From Mycobacterium sp. IS-1496 (lineage in GTDB: Bacteria > Actinomycetota > Actinomycetes > Mycobacteriales > Mycobacteriaceae), in contig NZ_LQIU01000023.1 in the NCBI RefSeq assembly GCF_001499995.1, positions 186,001 through 250,000 on the forward strand: a stretch of DNA of 64,000 nucleotides, in the 5' to 3' direction. Of the stretch, positions 20,028 to 29,683 are shown in pieces. A program made the translations under genes and the position numbers. Each line of letters opens with the position of its first letter. The first letter of the stretch is position 1. The notes beneath the pieces were generated by a model. It saw only the letters and a list, made by a program, of their open reading frames with translations. It was not told where the DNA came from and searched no databases.

Positions 20028-20120
20028 GCATCCCGAACGGCGGCGACGCGCAACTTACTTGCGAGTAACCGATACCGGTTACCGACCGCCACAGGGCTGG
20101 CGCTTAAACTCCCCCATTAG

Positions 20121-21983
<1,863 letters not shown>

Positions 21984-21998
21984 CCCTTTCCGCTCACC

Positions 21999-22047
21999 CC
22001 CGGCGCAGTCGTCCGGCCCAGGCCGAACGACTGCGCCGGGTCTTTTT
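21999..22047 (+). terminator. Rho-independent terminator after accA3
   Basis: A perfect 14-bp stem (arms 21999-22012 and 22027-22040, CCCGGCGCAGTCGT and its complement) with a GC-rich 14-nt loop, followed by TCTTTTT. It closes the accD5-accA3 gene set. Confidence 0.9.
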
Positions 22048-22616
22048 GTGCCGCCGAGAACCCCTGCGGTGGGCTCGCCGACACGGCCCGTGATGCACCG
22101 TGCCGTCGGCCGCCAGACACCACTTGGACTACTGGATTTTGCTGCGTCCACGGCCATCTCGAGGTGGGATCCGCCCCCCGAGCGCACTCTTCACCGAATT
22201 GATGACCCCATATTTCGCAATGTGCTCTTTACACGGGCAAAGGTAAGACGGACTACAAATCTAACCCCGCCCGCTGGTACCGGAAATCGTTGCCAGCGCT
22301 CCCGCCGTGCGCGGTGACGCGGTGCCACCGCGCCGACAGCACGGCACTTCGACACCTCTTCGGCAACCTCCAGTTAGAGCAGCGAAGCACGTAGAGTGCG
22401 CCTTAATGCCGGTGGACGAGGATCGCGGCGAACTCCCCGTGCGCCTCCGCGGGGAGCGAAGCACTCCACTCCGCATCGACGGGCCGGGGGATCGATCTTT
22501 TGCCGACTCGACCCGTTCCCCGCTCGTAAACGTTGCCTCAGCGAATAACGACAGCGCGTGGAAAAATTTGCTTCAGCGTCATTCGCACGCACTAAGTTAA
22601 CAATGGATCTTCCCAA
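22048..22616 (+). other. 569-nt region without recognisable genes
   Basis: Between the accA3 terminator and the candidate small RNA promoter I see no supported gene. Frames open on both strands at 22307-22600 and 22374-22634, but both have codon use unlike the neighbours and no recognisable motif. The stretch 22180-22265 and the last 120 nt are markedly AT-rich, with TCTTTTGCC, GGAAAAATTTGC and AAGTTAACAATGG. Confidence 0.5.
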
Positions 22617-22645
22617 TTGCCTCTTAGGTTGCACTCAGGTACAGT
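22617..22645 (+). promoter_or_regulatory. SigA-type promoter of a candidate small RNA
   Basis: TTGCCT (22617-22622), a 17-nt spacer and TACAGT (22640-22645) form a good housekeeping promoter. The predicted start is near 22652. No annotated plus-strand gene begins for more than 1.1 kb downstream. Confidence 0.55.
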
Positions 22646-22651
22646 TTGCTA

Positions 22652-22797
22652 CATGCCTGAGGCCAGGCAGGGACATGGTCATTGACGGCGGTACTCCGTC
22701 GTCAGGCACCAGGTGACGAGGCGGGAAAGGGACAATTCGCCTCACCATCCGAGGGGGAGCGGTCCCGCTTCTCCGGCGAGAGCCGGAGAAGCGGGGC
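22652..22797 (+). ncRNA. Candidate ~145-nt small RNA
   Basis: A well-spaced promoter ends at 22645, and a perfect 14-bp hairpin stands at 22764-22795. The segment between contains two small hairpins (GCCTG-AGGC-CAGGC at about 22655 and GACGG-CGGTACT-CCGTC at about 22686). No long open frame exists; an ATG at 22653 opens only MPEARQGHGH before a stop and could be a leaderless peptide. I infer a small RNA; I cannot assign it to a known family. The weak point is the lack of a U-run after the last hairpin. Confidence 0.4.
22764..22795. terminator. Perfect 14-bp hairpin between small-RNA candidate and hydrolase gene
   Basis: Arms 22764-22777 and 22782-22795 (CCCGCTTCTCCGGC and its complement) enclose a GAGA loop. 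It lies 28 nt beyond the stop of the minus-strand hydrolase gene and at the end of the small-RNA candidate, so it may act on both strands. No T-run follows on either side, so termination efficiency is uncertain. Confidence 0.55.
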
Positions 22798-22823
22798 GCC
22801 GCCACGCACCACGCCTCAGCGGC

Positions 22824-23648
22824 TCAGGCCCGGATGAACTCCAGGAGATCGGCGTTGATCGTCTCGGCGTGCGTGGTGGGCATTCCGTGCGGGAACCCGG
22901 CGTAGGTCTTGAGCGTGCCGTTCTGCAACAGCTTCGCCGACAGCGGCCCGGAGTCCTCGTAGGGGACGATCTGGTCGTCATCGCCGTGCATCACCAGGAC
23001 CGGGATGCCGATCTTGGCGAGGTCGTCGGTGAAATCGGTCTGCGAGAACGCGACGATCCCGTCGTAGTGGGCCTTGGCGCCGCCCATCATCCCCTGACGC
23101 CACCAGTTCTGGATGAGGGCTTCCGAGGGCTCCACACCCGGTCGGTTGAACCCGTAGAACGGTCCCGACGGCAGCGCCCGGTAGAACTCCGAGCGGTTGG
23201 CGGCCAACTGCGCCTGCAGATCGTCGAACACGGACTTGGGCAGGCCACCCGGATTGCTCTCGGTCTGCACCATCAGAGGCGGGACCGCACTGATCAGCGC
23301 GGCCTTGGCCGCCCTGCTCTCGCCGTGTCGTGCCAGGTAGTGGGCGACCTCTCCCCCGCCGGTGGAGTGGCCGACGTGGACGGCGTCGTGCAGGTCGAGA
23401 TGTTCGACGACGGCCGCGAGATCGTCGGCGTAGTGGTCCATGTCGTGGCCGTCGGCCGTCTGGGTGGAGCGGCCGTGGCCCCGGCGGTCGTGGGCGATCA
23501 CGCGGTAGCCCTGGCCGAGGAAGAACAGCATCTGGGTGTCCCAGTCGTCAGCGGACAGCGGCCAGCCGTGGCTGAACACGATCGGCTGGCCCGAACCCCA
23601 GTCCTTGTAGAAGATCTCGACGCCGTCGGCAGTGGTGATGGTGGGCAT
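22824..23648 (-). CDS. Alpha/beta hydrolase (non-heme chloroperoxidase-like)
   Basis: A 274-residue alpha/beta hydrolase with the oxyanion [10 protein letters not shown], nucleophile elbow GHSTGGG, acid loop [10 protein letters not shown] and the C-terminal histidine in FPHGMPTTH. The order [18 protein letters not shown] and [10 protein letters not shown] is that of the bacterial cofactor-free haloperoxidase / arylesterase group, which form peracids but physiologically may be esterases. GAGGAG precedes the ATG at about 8 nt. It stands alone, divergent from a short acetyltransferase-like gene. The natural substrate is unknown. Confidence 0.9.
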   Translation of the reverse strand: MPTITTADGVEIFYKDWGSGQPIVFSHGWPLSADDWDTQMLFFLGQGYRVIAHDRRGHGRSTQTADGHDMDHYADDLAAVVEHLDLHDAVHVGHSTGGGEVAHYLARHGESRAAKAALISAVPPLMVQTESNPGGLPKSVFDDLQAQLAANRSEFYRALPSGPFYGFNRPGVEPSEALIQNWWRQGMMGGAKAHYDGIVAFSQTDFTDDLAKIGIPVLVMHGDDDQIVPYEDSGPLSAKLLQNGTLKTYAGFPHGMPTTHAETINADLLEFIRA

Positions 23649-23780
23649 TGCACTTCTCCTCGTTCTCCGGGACGGCAGGCCGCCGCGCGCATCGGCAGCA
23701 ACGCCGCCGAGGGGAACTTAGTTCCTGACGGCCTGACGCGCTCGCTACAGTGCACGCGGGGCGTCCCGGAAGGCGAGGAT

Positions 23781-24104
23781 GTGGAACCGGTCGAGATCAA
23801 CGCGGGTGCGTGGTATCTACGGGCGCTGCGCGCCGATGCCTTGATGGACGACCGCCCGGCACTGGCCGAACTCGGTGAGACCGATCCCGATCACGTCCAC
23901 GTAGCCGCCGCCGAGTGGTCGGCCGACAGCCGCTACCGGTGGGCGGTGTGTGAGCCCACGACTGGTGAACTGCTGGCCGAGGTGGCGCTCCGTCCGGCCA
24001 CCGGGGAGGTCTCCTCCCGGGCCCGCACAGGGCACGAGGCGGCCGCCGGCGCCGCGGCCGAGGCCGTCCGCCGGTTCGCCAGCGCACTCCATCTCGGGGA
24101 TTGA
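23781..24104 (+). CDS. Short hypothetical protein with RimL/GNAT-like segments
   Basis: A 107-residue product I do not recognise with certainty. It reads YLRALRADALMDDRPALAEL near the start, then WAVCEPTTGELLAEVALR and a C-terminal EAAAGAAAEAVRRFASAL. These resemble the N-terminus, the central beta-strands and the acetyl-CoA-binding helix of RimL-type N-acetyltransferases, but the domain is about half the usual length and the glycine-rich Q/RxxGxG loop is not clear. It may be a reduced or decayed acetyltransferase, or an unrelated small protein. The GTG at 23781 follows GGAAGG by about 10 nt. It diverges from the hydrolase gene. Confidence 0.5.
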   Translation: MEPVEINAGAWYLRALRADALMDDRPALAELGETDPDHVHVAAAEWSADSRYRWAVCEPTTGELLAEVALRPATGEVSSRARTGHEAAAGAAAEAVRRFASALHLGD

Positions 24105-24264
24105 CGCCCTGACCCGGCCTGAATGACGCTACCCCGTTGTTTGCTGGCTGGATCGGTGCGCACGCGAACCCCGGTTTGGTAACGGTTTGATAGCTTTCGG
24201 ATGGCGGCGCCCGAGCAACCATCAGCTCGGTTATCGTGAACCCCGACCGAGGGAGTGTTCACGT

Positions 24265-24594
24265 ATGAAACGTCAGATCGGCGCTGTTGCCGGTGTTGTG
24301 TCGATGGCCGCCGCTGCTGCGATCACCCTGGCCGCCCCGTCCGCGGCGGCGCCGCCGTGGGCGATGCCCGACGTCCGGGGGATGAACCTGCAGCAGGCGA
24401 CCGACACCATCAAAGGCGTTACCGACGAGAAGGATCTGATGGTCAACTCGATCAACCTCACCGGCGCTCCCCAGAAACAGATCAACCTCACCAACTGGAT
24501 CGTGTGCTCACAGTCACCGCGTGCCGGTGGATCGATCGGGGCGAAGACCAGCATCGTGGTCGGCGTCCGGCGGCCCAACTCCAGCTGCAGCTAG
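24265..24594 (+). CDS. Secreted single-PASTA-like domain protein
   Basis: A 109-residue exported protein: a basic start (MKRQ), a hydrophobic core and a signal-peptidase site near PSAAA followed by PPWAMPDVRGM. The mature part, VRGMNLQQATDTI through SQSPRAGGSI, has the spacing of a PASTA domain (conserved PDVxGM start, later SPxxGxxI). PASTA domains bind peptidoglycan or related polymers. Two cysteines (in WIVCSQSP and the C-terminal SSCS) may form a disulfide. It stands alone with a 160-nt upstream gap. No partner can be named. Confidence 0.72.
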   Translation: MKRQIGAVAGVVSMAAAAAITLAAPSAAAPPWAMPDVRGMNLQQATDTIKGVTDEKDLMVNSINLTGAPQKQINLTNWIVCSQSPRAGGSIGAKTSIVVGVRRPNSSCS

Positions 24595-24632
24595 ACCGGC
24601 GGCCGGCCGCGGCCAGCAAACACCGCCGAGCC

Positions 24633-25181
24633 TCACGCCTCGTCGATGTCGGCGCCGGTGGCGAGGTCGCCGCACTCGACGGCGACCACGTCATCACGTT
24701 GCCGGAGGAACCACCGGGCACCGTCGTCACCGGCGAGGGAGGCGAGCAGCGCCGGCCAGTGCCGCCGCGCCACCACCACCGGGTGACCGGGGCTCCCGTG
24801 ATAGACGGCCCTCGCGACACCCCCCGGGGCGGTGCGTGCCGCATCGATCACCCGGCACACCACGTCCGCCCCCACGTCGGGGGTGTCCACGGTGTGCAGA
24901 ACGACGGCGTCGGCCGCGGTGCCGACCGCGGCGATGCCGGCCCGGACCGATGCGCTCAGGCCCTCGACCCAATCCGGGGCGACGATCGGCCGTGCCGGCG
25001 GCGGCACGCCCACGATCGCCGCACCCAGCACCACGACCACGTCGGAGCAGCCGCCCCGGGCCAGCGCGTCGACCGCCCGACGCAGCCACTCCCCTTCCTC
25101 CGCAAGGACTTTCGGCTTCCCGTACCGGGTGCCGGCCCCGGCCGCGAGCAGCACGCCGGTGGCCGACCAGGACTGGGACAT
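24633..25181 (-). CDS. MobA-like nucleotidyltransferase
   Basis: This 182-residue enzyme opens with GVLLAAGAGTRYGKPKVL, the nucleotide-binding loop of the MobA/MocA/CoxL-associated NTP transferase group, and has VLHTVDTPDVGADVV with the metal-binding aspartate and a late GDDGARWFL segment as in molybdopterin cytidylyltransferases. It may attach a nucleotide to molybdenum cofactor or to another small phosphate compound. No molybdo-enzyme gene is adjacent, although narG lies at the window's end. The exact substrate is open. Confidence 0.75.
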   Translation of the reverse strand: MSQSWSATGVLLAAGAGTRYGKPKVLAEEGEWLRRAVDALARGGCSDVVVVLGAAIVGVPPPARPIVAPDWVEGLSASVRAGIAAVGTAADAVVLHTVDTPDVGADVVCRVIDAARTAPGGVARAVYHGSPGHPVVVARRHWPALLASLAGDDGARWFLRQRDDVVAVECGDLATGADIDEA

Positions 25182-25411
25182 ACGAACAGTCTCCCCACGA
25201 CGATGAAGCGTTGATTAAGAAATGCCCGACATTCGGTCTAAGGCGCGACTACCGGCGTACTGTTCGGAGCAGGTTGAGTTCACAGCCGGCTACAAACGTC
25301 ATCGACGTAGGAGCGGGGCCGGACTCGGCTCTGGCACCCAAGGTTTTGAGACAGCAGGGCCGATTTCCCTGACGTGAGCCACAGTACGAATTCTTGACTG
25401 ATGGAGTCACA

Positions 25412-25864
25412 ATGTCCTCTTCGACGTCCTCTTCGATCACCCAGACGGAATCGCCTCCCGAGCCCGCGATCCGCCACACCGCCACCTGCCATACCGCCGG
25501 CTTCGAGGCCGCGGCCCTGCCGCCGTCCACCGCGGTCGTGACGGCCCGCGGGGAACTCGACGCCGCCAACGCCCAGCTCTTCGCCGACTTCGCGCTGCAG
25601 CATGCCGCCGACGCATTGATACTCGACCTCTCCGAAGTCGAATTCTTCGGCACCGCAGGCTTTTCCGCGCTGCACACGCTCAACGTCCGCTGCGCGGAAG
25701 CGGACATCACGTGGGTCCTGGTGCCCAGCGCCGCGGTGAGCCGGCTGCTACGGATCTGCGATCCGGACGCCACGCTGCCGTGTGCGGAGACCGTCGAGGC
25801 GGCACGCACCGCCCTCCAGGATCGGACGCGTCCGCTACTGCAACTGGTCGCGGAGCCGAGTTAG
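25412..25864 (+). CDS. STAS-domain anti-sigma factor antagonist
   Basis: A 150-residue protein with a Ser/Thr-rich tail of about 35 residues and a STAS domain: VVTARGELDAANAQLFADF, LILDLSEVEFFGTAGFSALHTL, WVLVPSAAVSRLLRI. In SpoIIAA-type antagonists the phosphorylated serine sits in a DSSG motif; here that motif reads GTAG, with Thr then Ala, so regulation by phosphorylation at the usual residue is unlikely. GGAG precedes the ATG by 6 nt. It converges on sigF with a 30-nt overlap and may control RsbW, but its partner is inferred from position only. Confidence 0.85.
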   Translation: MSSSTSSSITQTESPPEPAIRHTATCHTAGFEAAALPPSTAVVTARGELDAANAQLFADFALQHAADALILDLSEVEFFGTAGFSALHTLNVRCAEADITWVLVPSAAVSRLLRICDPDATLPCAETVEAARTALQDRTRPLLQLVAEPS

Positions 25865-26626
25865 CGACTTGGCCAGCAGCCTGGACACGTGCATCTGCGA
25901 TATGCCGACCCGTTCGGCGATCTGCGTCTGGGTGAGGTTCTCGAAGAAGCGCAGCAGCAGCACCATGCGCTCGCGCTCGGGTAACGCCGCCAGCAGGGGT
26001 CGCAACGCCTCGCGGTTCTCGATCTGGTCGAGCCCGAGGTCCACGTCGCCGAGGGTGTCGGCGATCGCGGGCGCATCCTCGTTCCCGCTGTTGCCGCCGC
26101 TGTCGATCGACAGGGTGTTGTAGGAGCTGCCGGCGACCAGGCCCTCGACCACCTCGTCGCGGTCCATGCCCAGTTCCTCGGCGAGCTCGCTGGCCGTCGG
26201 CGCGCGGCCCAGCCGCTGGGACAGCTCGGCGGTGGCCGAACCCAACCGCAGGTGCAATTCCTTGAGCCGGCGGGGCACCTTGACCGACCAGCTGTTGTCC
26301 CGGAAGTGCCGCCGAACCTCGCCCATGATGGTGGGCACCGCGAACGACACGAAATCCGACCCGGCGTCCACGTCGAAGCGGATCACCGCGTTGACCAACC
26401 CGACCCGGGCGACCTGGACGAGGTCGTCGCGCGGTTCACCGCGACCGTCGAAGCGTCGGGCGATGTGATCTGCCAGCGGCAGACAGCGTTCGACGATCCG
26501 GTCCCGCTGACGCTGGAACTGCGGTGTGTCCGGGGTGATCCCCTGTAGCTCCCGGAACATGGCGGCCACGTCCGAGTACTCAGAGTTCTGTCGTGGCGAC
26601 GAACCCTGTGCCGACGATGGCGTCAC
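25835..26626 (-). CDS. sigF: Stress-response sigma factor SigF
   Basis: A 263-residue group 3 sigma factor (SigB/SigF class). Region 2 reads DDLVQVARVGLVNAVIRFD and DFVSFAVPTIMGEVRRHFRD; region 3 has RLGRAPTASELAEELG; region 4 has LPERERMVLLLRFFENLTQTQIAERVGISQMHVSRLL, the -35-binding helix-turn-helix. It matches what I recall of M. tuberculosis SigF (Rv3286c). The GTG start at 26626 overlaps the rsbW stop as GTGA, so sigma and anti-sigma factor are translationally coupled. A SigF promoter upstream of rsbW makes the pair autoregulated. Confidence 0.96.
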   Translation of the reverse strand: MTPSSAQGSSPRQNSEYSDVAAMFRELQGITPDTPQFQRQRDRIVERCLPLADHIARRFDGRGEPRDDLVQVARVGLVNAVIRFDVDAGSDFVSFAVPTIMGEVRRHFRDNSWSVKVPRRLKELHLRLGSATAELSQRLGRAPTASELAEELGMDRDEVVEGLVAGSSYNTLSIDSGGNSGNEDAPAIADTLGDVDLGLDQIENREALRPLLAALPERERMVLLLRFFENLTQTQIAERVGISQMHVSRLLAKSLTRLRDQLQ

Positions 26627-27057
26627 CGCAGCGAACTCGCTCGTCTCGTCGTCATCGAGATGCCGAATACCTGTCCGTCGCCGAGGGCGTGGCCGTCGGA
26701 GAAGGTCCGCACCTCGTCGGTCAGCGAACTCAGCACATGCCAGCTGAAGCTCCCCGGCGCCAGGATGTCGGTGTTCTGACAGGTCGTCGACGCGTCGACG
26801 ACGACCTCGGAATCGTTGGGGTGCACCACGACGACGAGAGTGGACTTCGGCACCGCCGACCGGATCAGCCGGGTGCAGGCTTCGTCGACCGCGAGCCGCA
26901 GGTCGGAGACCGCGTCGAAGTCGAGGTCTTCGAACGTGCCCACGGCGGCGACAAGGGTGCGCAGCACCGCAAGATTCTCCAGCGTCGCCGCAACACGCAG
27001 CTCCACCGAACGGTCGGCATTGGCCTGCCCGTTGCGCTGGTTGTCGACCTCGGCCAT
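26623..27057 (-). CDS. rsbW: Anti-sigma F factor RsbW/UsfX
   Basis: A 144-residue GHKL-ATPase-like anti-sigma factor. The N-box reads DLRLAVDEACTRLI; the ATP-lid part is short, as in UsfX. It binds SigF and prevents its access to RNA polymerase until released by a STAS antagonist. GGGAGG lies 4 nt before the ATG at 27057, which settles this start over longer frames. It is cotranscribed with sigF (4-nt overlap). In M. tuberculosis usfY follows nearby; here the upstream neighbour is a topoisomerase gene and usfY lies 16 kb away. Confidence 0.92.
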   Translation of the reverse strand: MAEVDNQRNGQANADRSVELRVAATLENLAVLRTLVAAVGTFEDLDFDAVSDLRLAVDEACTRLIRSAVPKSTLVVVVHPNDSEVVVDASTTCQNTDILAPGSFSWHVLSSLTDEVRTFSDGHALGDGQVFGISMTTRRASSLR

Positions 27058-27160
27058 CTGACCTCCCGGCAATATCGAAGCGAGACTACCCCAGCCGTTT
27101 CGCCGGCTAGCCATCGGCGTTGGGGGAAGTCGCAGGTACGTACGTGTGACTCCGCATTTC

Positions 27161-27177
27161 ACCGGGTAATACCCGGT
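27161..27177. promoter_or_regulatory. 17-nt palindrome in the rsbW-sigF leader
   Basis: ACCGGGTA-A-TACCCGGT, eight-base perfect arms about one central base, about 105 nt before the rsbW start. It could be an operator or a short RNA hairpin. It also contains GGGTA on both strands, but no GTTT lies at the right distance. Confidence 0.4.
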
Positions 27178-27319
27178 CGTGAAGCCGAATGACAGCGCCG
27201 TCGCGACGACGGTGTCCCTGATGCTCGCACCGACGATGCCGTGACGGCTGCAGTTGCGACTGTCGCGGGGACCGCATCCTCGCGCGCGCCGGCCTCGTGC
27301 TCACCATGGTCTGCCTTCC

Positions 27320-27346
27320 ATACCCCGGCGACCGCCGGTGCCAAAC
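27320..27346 (-). promoter_or_regulatory. SigF promoter of rsbW-sigF
   Basis: On the minus strand GTTT (27346-27343), 17 nt, then GGGTAT (27325-27320): an exact match to the mycobacterial SigF consensus GTTT-N15/17-GGGTAT as I know it. The expected start near 27313 gives an autoregulated rsbW-sigF transcript. The topoisomerase gene starts 29 nt away on the opposite side. Confidence 0.75.
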
Positions 27347-27374
27347 CCGTAACGCCGATCACAGGTAGGTGCCG

Positions 27375-28394
27375 ATGCGACTCCGGCGCAGCGTAGTCAA
27401 CGGCCCCGGGCTGCGCCGGGTGCGCCGCGGCAAGGGCTTCTCGTACCAGGATGCGAACGGTGAGACCGTCACCGATCAGAAGACGGTCGACCGGATCAAC
27501 GCCCTGGTGATCCCGCCCGCGTGGAAGAAGGTGTGGATCTGCCCGTATCCCAACGGACACATCCAGGCCGTGGGCACCGACGCGGCGGGCCGCCGTCAGT
27601 ATCTCTACCACCAGCGGTGGCAGGAGGAACGCAACGAGGAGAAGTTCGACCGGGTGCTGCAGATGTCGTCGGCCCTACCCGAGATGCGGCGGCAGATCGC
27701 CGCGGATCTGGGGGGACGGGGTTGGCGACGCAACCGGGTTCTCGGGCTGGCACTGCACCTGCTCGACCTCGGCTACTTCCGCGCGGGCGGTGACCAGTAC
27801 GCCGAGGAGAACAACTCGTTCGGCATCGCGACCCTGCTGTGCGAACACGTCAAGCTGCAGCGTCAGGCCGTGGAGTTCGACTACCCCGCCAAGAGCGGGG
27901 TGCGCCGCACCCTGGTCATCGACGACCCGGAGGTGGTGAAAGCCGTACGGGCGCTGCTGCGTCACCCCGACCGGCCCGAGCGTCTGCTGGCGTGCCGTAA
28001 CGGCGACGGGTGGGCCGAGATCCACTCCGACGACCTGAACACCCGGTTCAAGGAGTTGGTGGGTGCGGACTACTCGGTGAAGGACCTGCGCACCTGGCAC
28101 GGCACCGTGCTGGCGGCCGCCGCGTTCGTCGACGCCGACCCGCCGGTCAACAAGACCGTGATCAAACGCGTGGAATCGGCGGTGATGAAAGAGGTCTCCG
28201 AAGCGCTCGGCAACACCCCCGCGGTGGCGCGTGCCTCATATGTGGATCCACGGGTGGTCAACGGTTACGAGTCGGGCTTGACCATCGCCGCGGCCGCCCG
28301 GCGGGCCGAGCGTGCCACCCGCCCCGACGAGCGTCAGGCGGTCCTCGAACGGGCGACCGCACGGCTGATCCGCCGGGTCGCGAAGAGTCAGTAG
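27375..28394 (+). CDS. DNA topoisomerase IB (poxvirus/bacterial type)
   Basis: This 339-residue type IB topoisomerase has the N-terminal FSYQDANGETVTD and IPPAWKKVWICPYPNGHIQA DNA-clamp region, GYFRAGGDQYAEENNSFGIAT, the catalytic KDLRTWHGT (Arg and His) and SYVDPRVV with the active-site tyrosine at about residue 289. It relaxes DNA through a 3'-phosphotyrosyl link. Type IB enzymes are absent from M. tuberculosis but present in several fast growers. AGGTAGG precedes the ATG; a GTG six bases earlier is the alternative. Its 3' end overlaps ugd by 7 nt tail to tail. Confidence 0.9.
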   Translation: MRLRRSVVNGPGLRRVRRGKGFSYQDANGETVTDQKTVDRINALVIPPAWKKVWICPYPNGHIQAVGTDAAGRRQYLYHQRWQEERNEEKFDRVLQMSSALPEMRRQIAADLGGRGWRRNRVLGLALHLLDLGYFRAGGDQYAEENNSFGIATLLCEHVKLQRQAVEFDYPAKSGVRRTLVIDDPEVVKAVRALLRHPDRPERLLACRNGDGWAEIHSDDLNTRFKELVGADYSVKDLRTWHGTVLAAAAFVDADPPVNKTVIKRVESAVMKEVSEALGNTPAVARASYVDPRVVNGYESGLTIAAAARRAERATRPDERQAVLERATARLIRRVAKSQ

Positions 28395-29683
28395 CCGCCG
28401 CGGGTGCCGTTGCCGAGGCAGGTCAGCCCCGCCTCGGTGAGCGCCGCGGCGTCGAGCAGGTTGCGCGTGTCGACGACCACCGCGCCCGGCGCCTGTTCTG
28501 CGATCCGAACCCAGTCCAGGTCGCGGAACTGCGGCCACTCGGTGAGCACGACGATCGCGTCGGCACCCTTGGTCGCCAGGTAGGGATCGTCGACACCGAC
28601 GACGGTCGCGCGGCGCAGCATCTCGGTGTCGATCCCGGCGAGCCGCGGGTCGTAGGCGGTGACCTGCGCACCGCGGGCGACCAGTTCGGCGCACACGGTC
28701 AGCGCGGGTGAGTCGCGTACGTCGCTGGTGTTCGCCTTGAACGTCAGCCCCAGTGCCGTCACGCGCGCCTCGGTGATCGGCGGGTCGACGGCGCGATCGA
28801 TCGTGTCGGCGATGCGCACCGACTGGGCCGCGTTGGTGGCGCGGGCGGATTCCACTTCGGGCAGCGCGACGCCGTATTCGCGTCCGGTGTGGAGCAGCGC
28901 GGCGGTGTCCTTCGGCAGGCACGAGCCGCCCCAGCCGGGGCCGGGTTGCAGGAAGTGCGGGCCGATGCGCACGTCGGCGCCCACGCAGCGGGTGACCTCG
29001 GCGACGTCGGCGCCGACCTGTGCGCACAGCCGGGCCAGGGAGTTCGCGTAGGAGATCTTGACCGCCAGGAACGCGTTGCTCGCATACTTGGCGAGTTCGG
29101 CGCTCTCGGGGCTGGTCCGCAGCACCCGGCCCGGCGGGTAGAGCGACGCCACCGCGTCGGCCGGGCGGGCGTCGTCGGAGCCGATCAGGATGCGGTCGGG
29201 ATGGCGGAAGTCACCGATGGCATGGCTCTCCCGCAGGAACTCCGGGCTCGAGACGACGTCGATTCCGCTGCGGCGCAGACGTTCGCCCACCCGCCTGGTG
29301 GTGCCGACCGGCACCGTGGACTTGAGCGCGACGATCGCGCCGGGCCGCAGAACGCCGACGAGCCCGTCCACGGCGGATTCGACCGCGCGCAGATCGGCCG
29401 AACCGTCGGACAGGCTCGGAGTGGAGACACAGACGAACACGACGTCGCGGTCGGCGAGCTCGGCATAGCGGGTGGTGAAGTGCAGGGTGTCGGTCCGCAG
29501 TCCCCGCTCGAGCAGTTCGGGCAGGTCCGGTTCGTCGATCAGCGGGACGCCCGCGGCGAGGTGGCGCACCCGGGCGTCGTCGACGTCGACGCAGACGGTG
29601 TCGTGGCCCCGCTCGGCCAGGCACACCGCGCTGGTGAGCCCGACGTAACCGGCGCCGATCACCCCGACCCGGAGCGTGGTCAC
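28388..29683 (-). CDS. ugd: UDP-glucose 6-dehydrogenase
   Basis: A 431-residue enzyme with the Rossmann motif VGVIGAGYVGLTSAVCLAER, VSTPSLSDGSADL, KSTVPVGTT, SPEFLRES and the catalytic cysteine in GWGGSCLPKD, as in the UDP-glucose/GDP-mannose dehydrogenase family. It should oxidise UDP-glucose to UDP-glucuronate with two NAD+. The presence in the same operon of a UDP-xylose-synthase-like gene, which uses UDP-glucuronate, supports this substrate. The GTG at 29683 overlaps the GT9 stop as GTGA. It is the last gene of the minus-strand glycan operon. Confidence 0.9.
   Translation of the reverse strand: MTTLRVGVIGAGYVGLTSAVCLAERGHDTVCVDVDDARVRHLAAGVPLIDEPDLPELLERGLRTDTLHFTTRYAELADRDVVFVCVSTPSLSDGSADLRAVESAVDGLVGVLRPGAIVALKSTVPVGTTRRVGERLRRSGIDVVSSPEFLRESHAIGDFRHPDRILIGSDDARPADAVASLYPPGRVLRTSPESAELAKYASNAFLAVKISYANSLARLCAQVGADVAEVTRCVGADVRIGPHFLQPGPGWGGSCLPKDTAALLHTGREYGVALPEVESARATNAAQSVRIADTIDRAVDPPITEARVTALGLTFKANTSDVRDSPALTVCAELVARGAQVTAYDPRLAGIDTEMLRRATVVGVDDPYLATKGADAIVVLTEWPQFRDLDWVRIAEQAPGAVVVDTRNLLDAAALTEAGLTCLGNGTRGGY

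Larger units (their letters stand above)
27058..27374 (-). other. 317-nt divergent region: long rsbW-sigF leader
   Basis: Holds the SigF promoter and, between it and rsbW, about 255 nt of leader. A 66-codon frame (27107-27307) starts just downstream of the promoter, but its codon use drifts and it has no recognisable motif. I found no chaB-like gene here, which I recall lies upstream of this pair in M. smegmatis. The leader also contains the palindrome listed separately. Confidence 0.5.

Noticed and set aside
22307..22634. Open frames on both strands after accA3 (22307-22600 plus and 22374-22634 minus)
   Set aside because: Both overlap each other, have no motif and codon use unlike neighbours.
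27107..27307. 66-codon frame just downstream of the SigF promoter of rsbW
   Set aside because: Arg/His/Gln-rich, drifting third-base GC, no motif and no clear ribosome-binding site; more likely untranslated leader.
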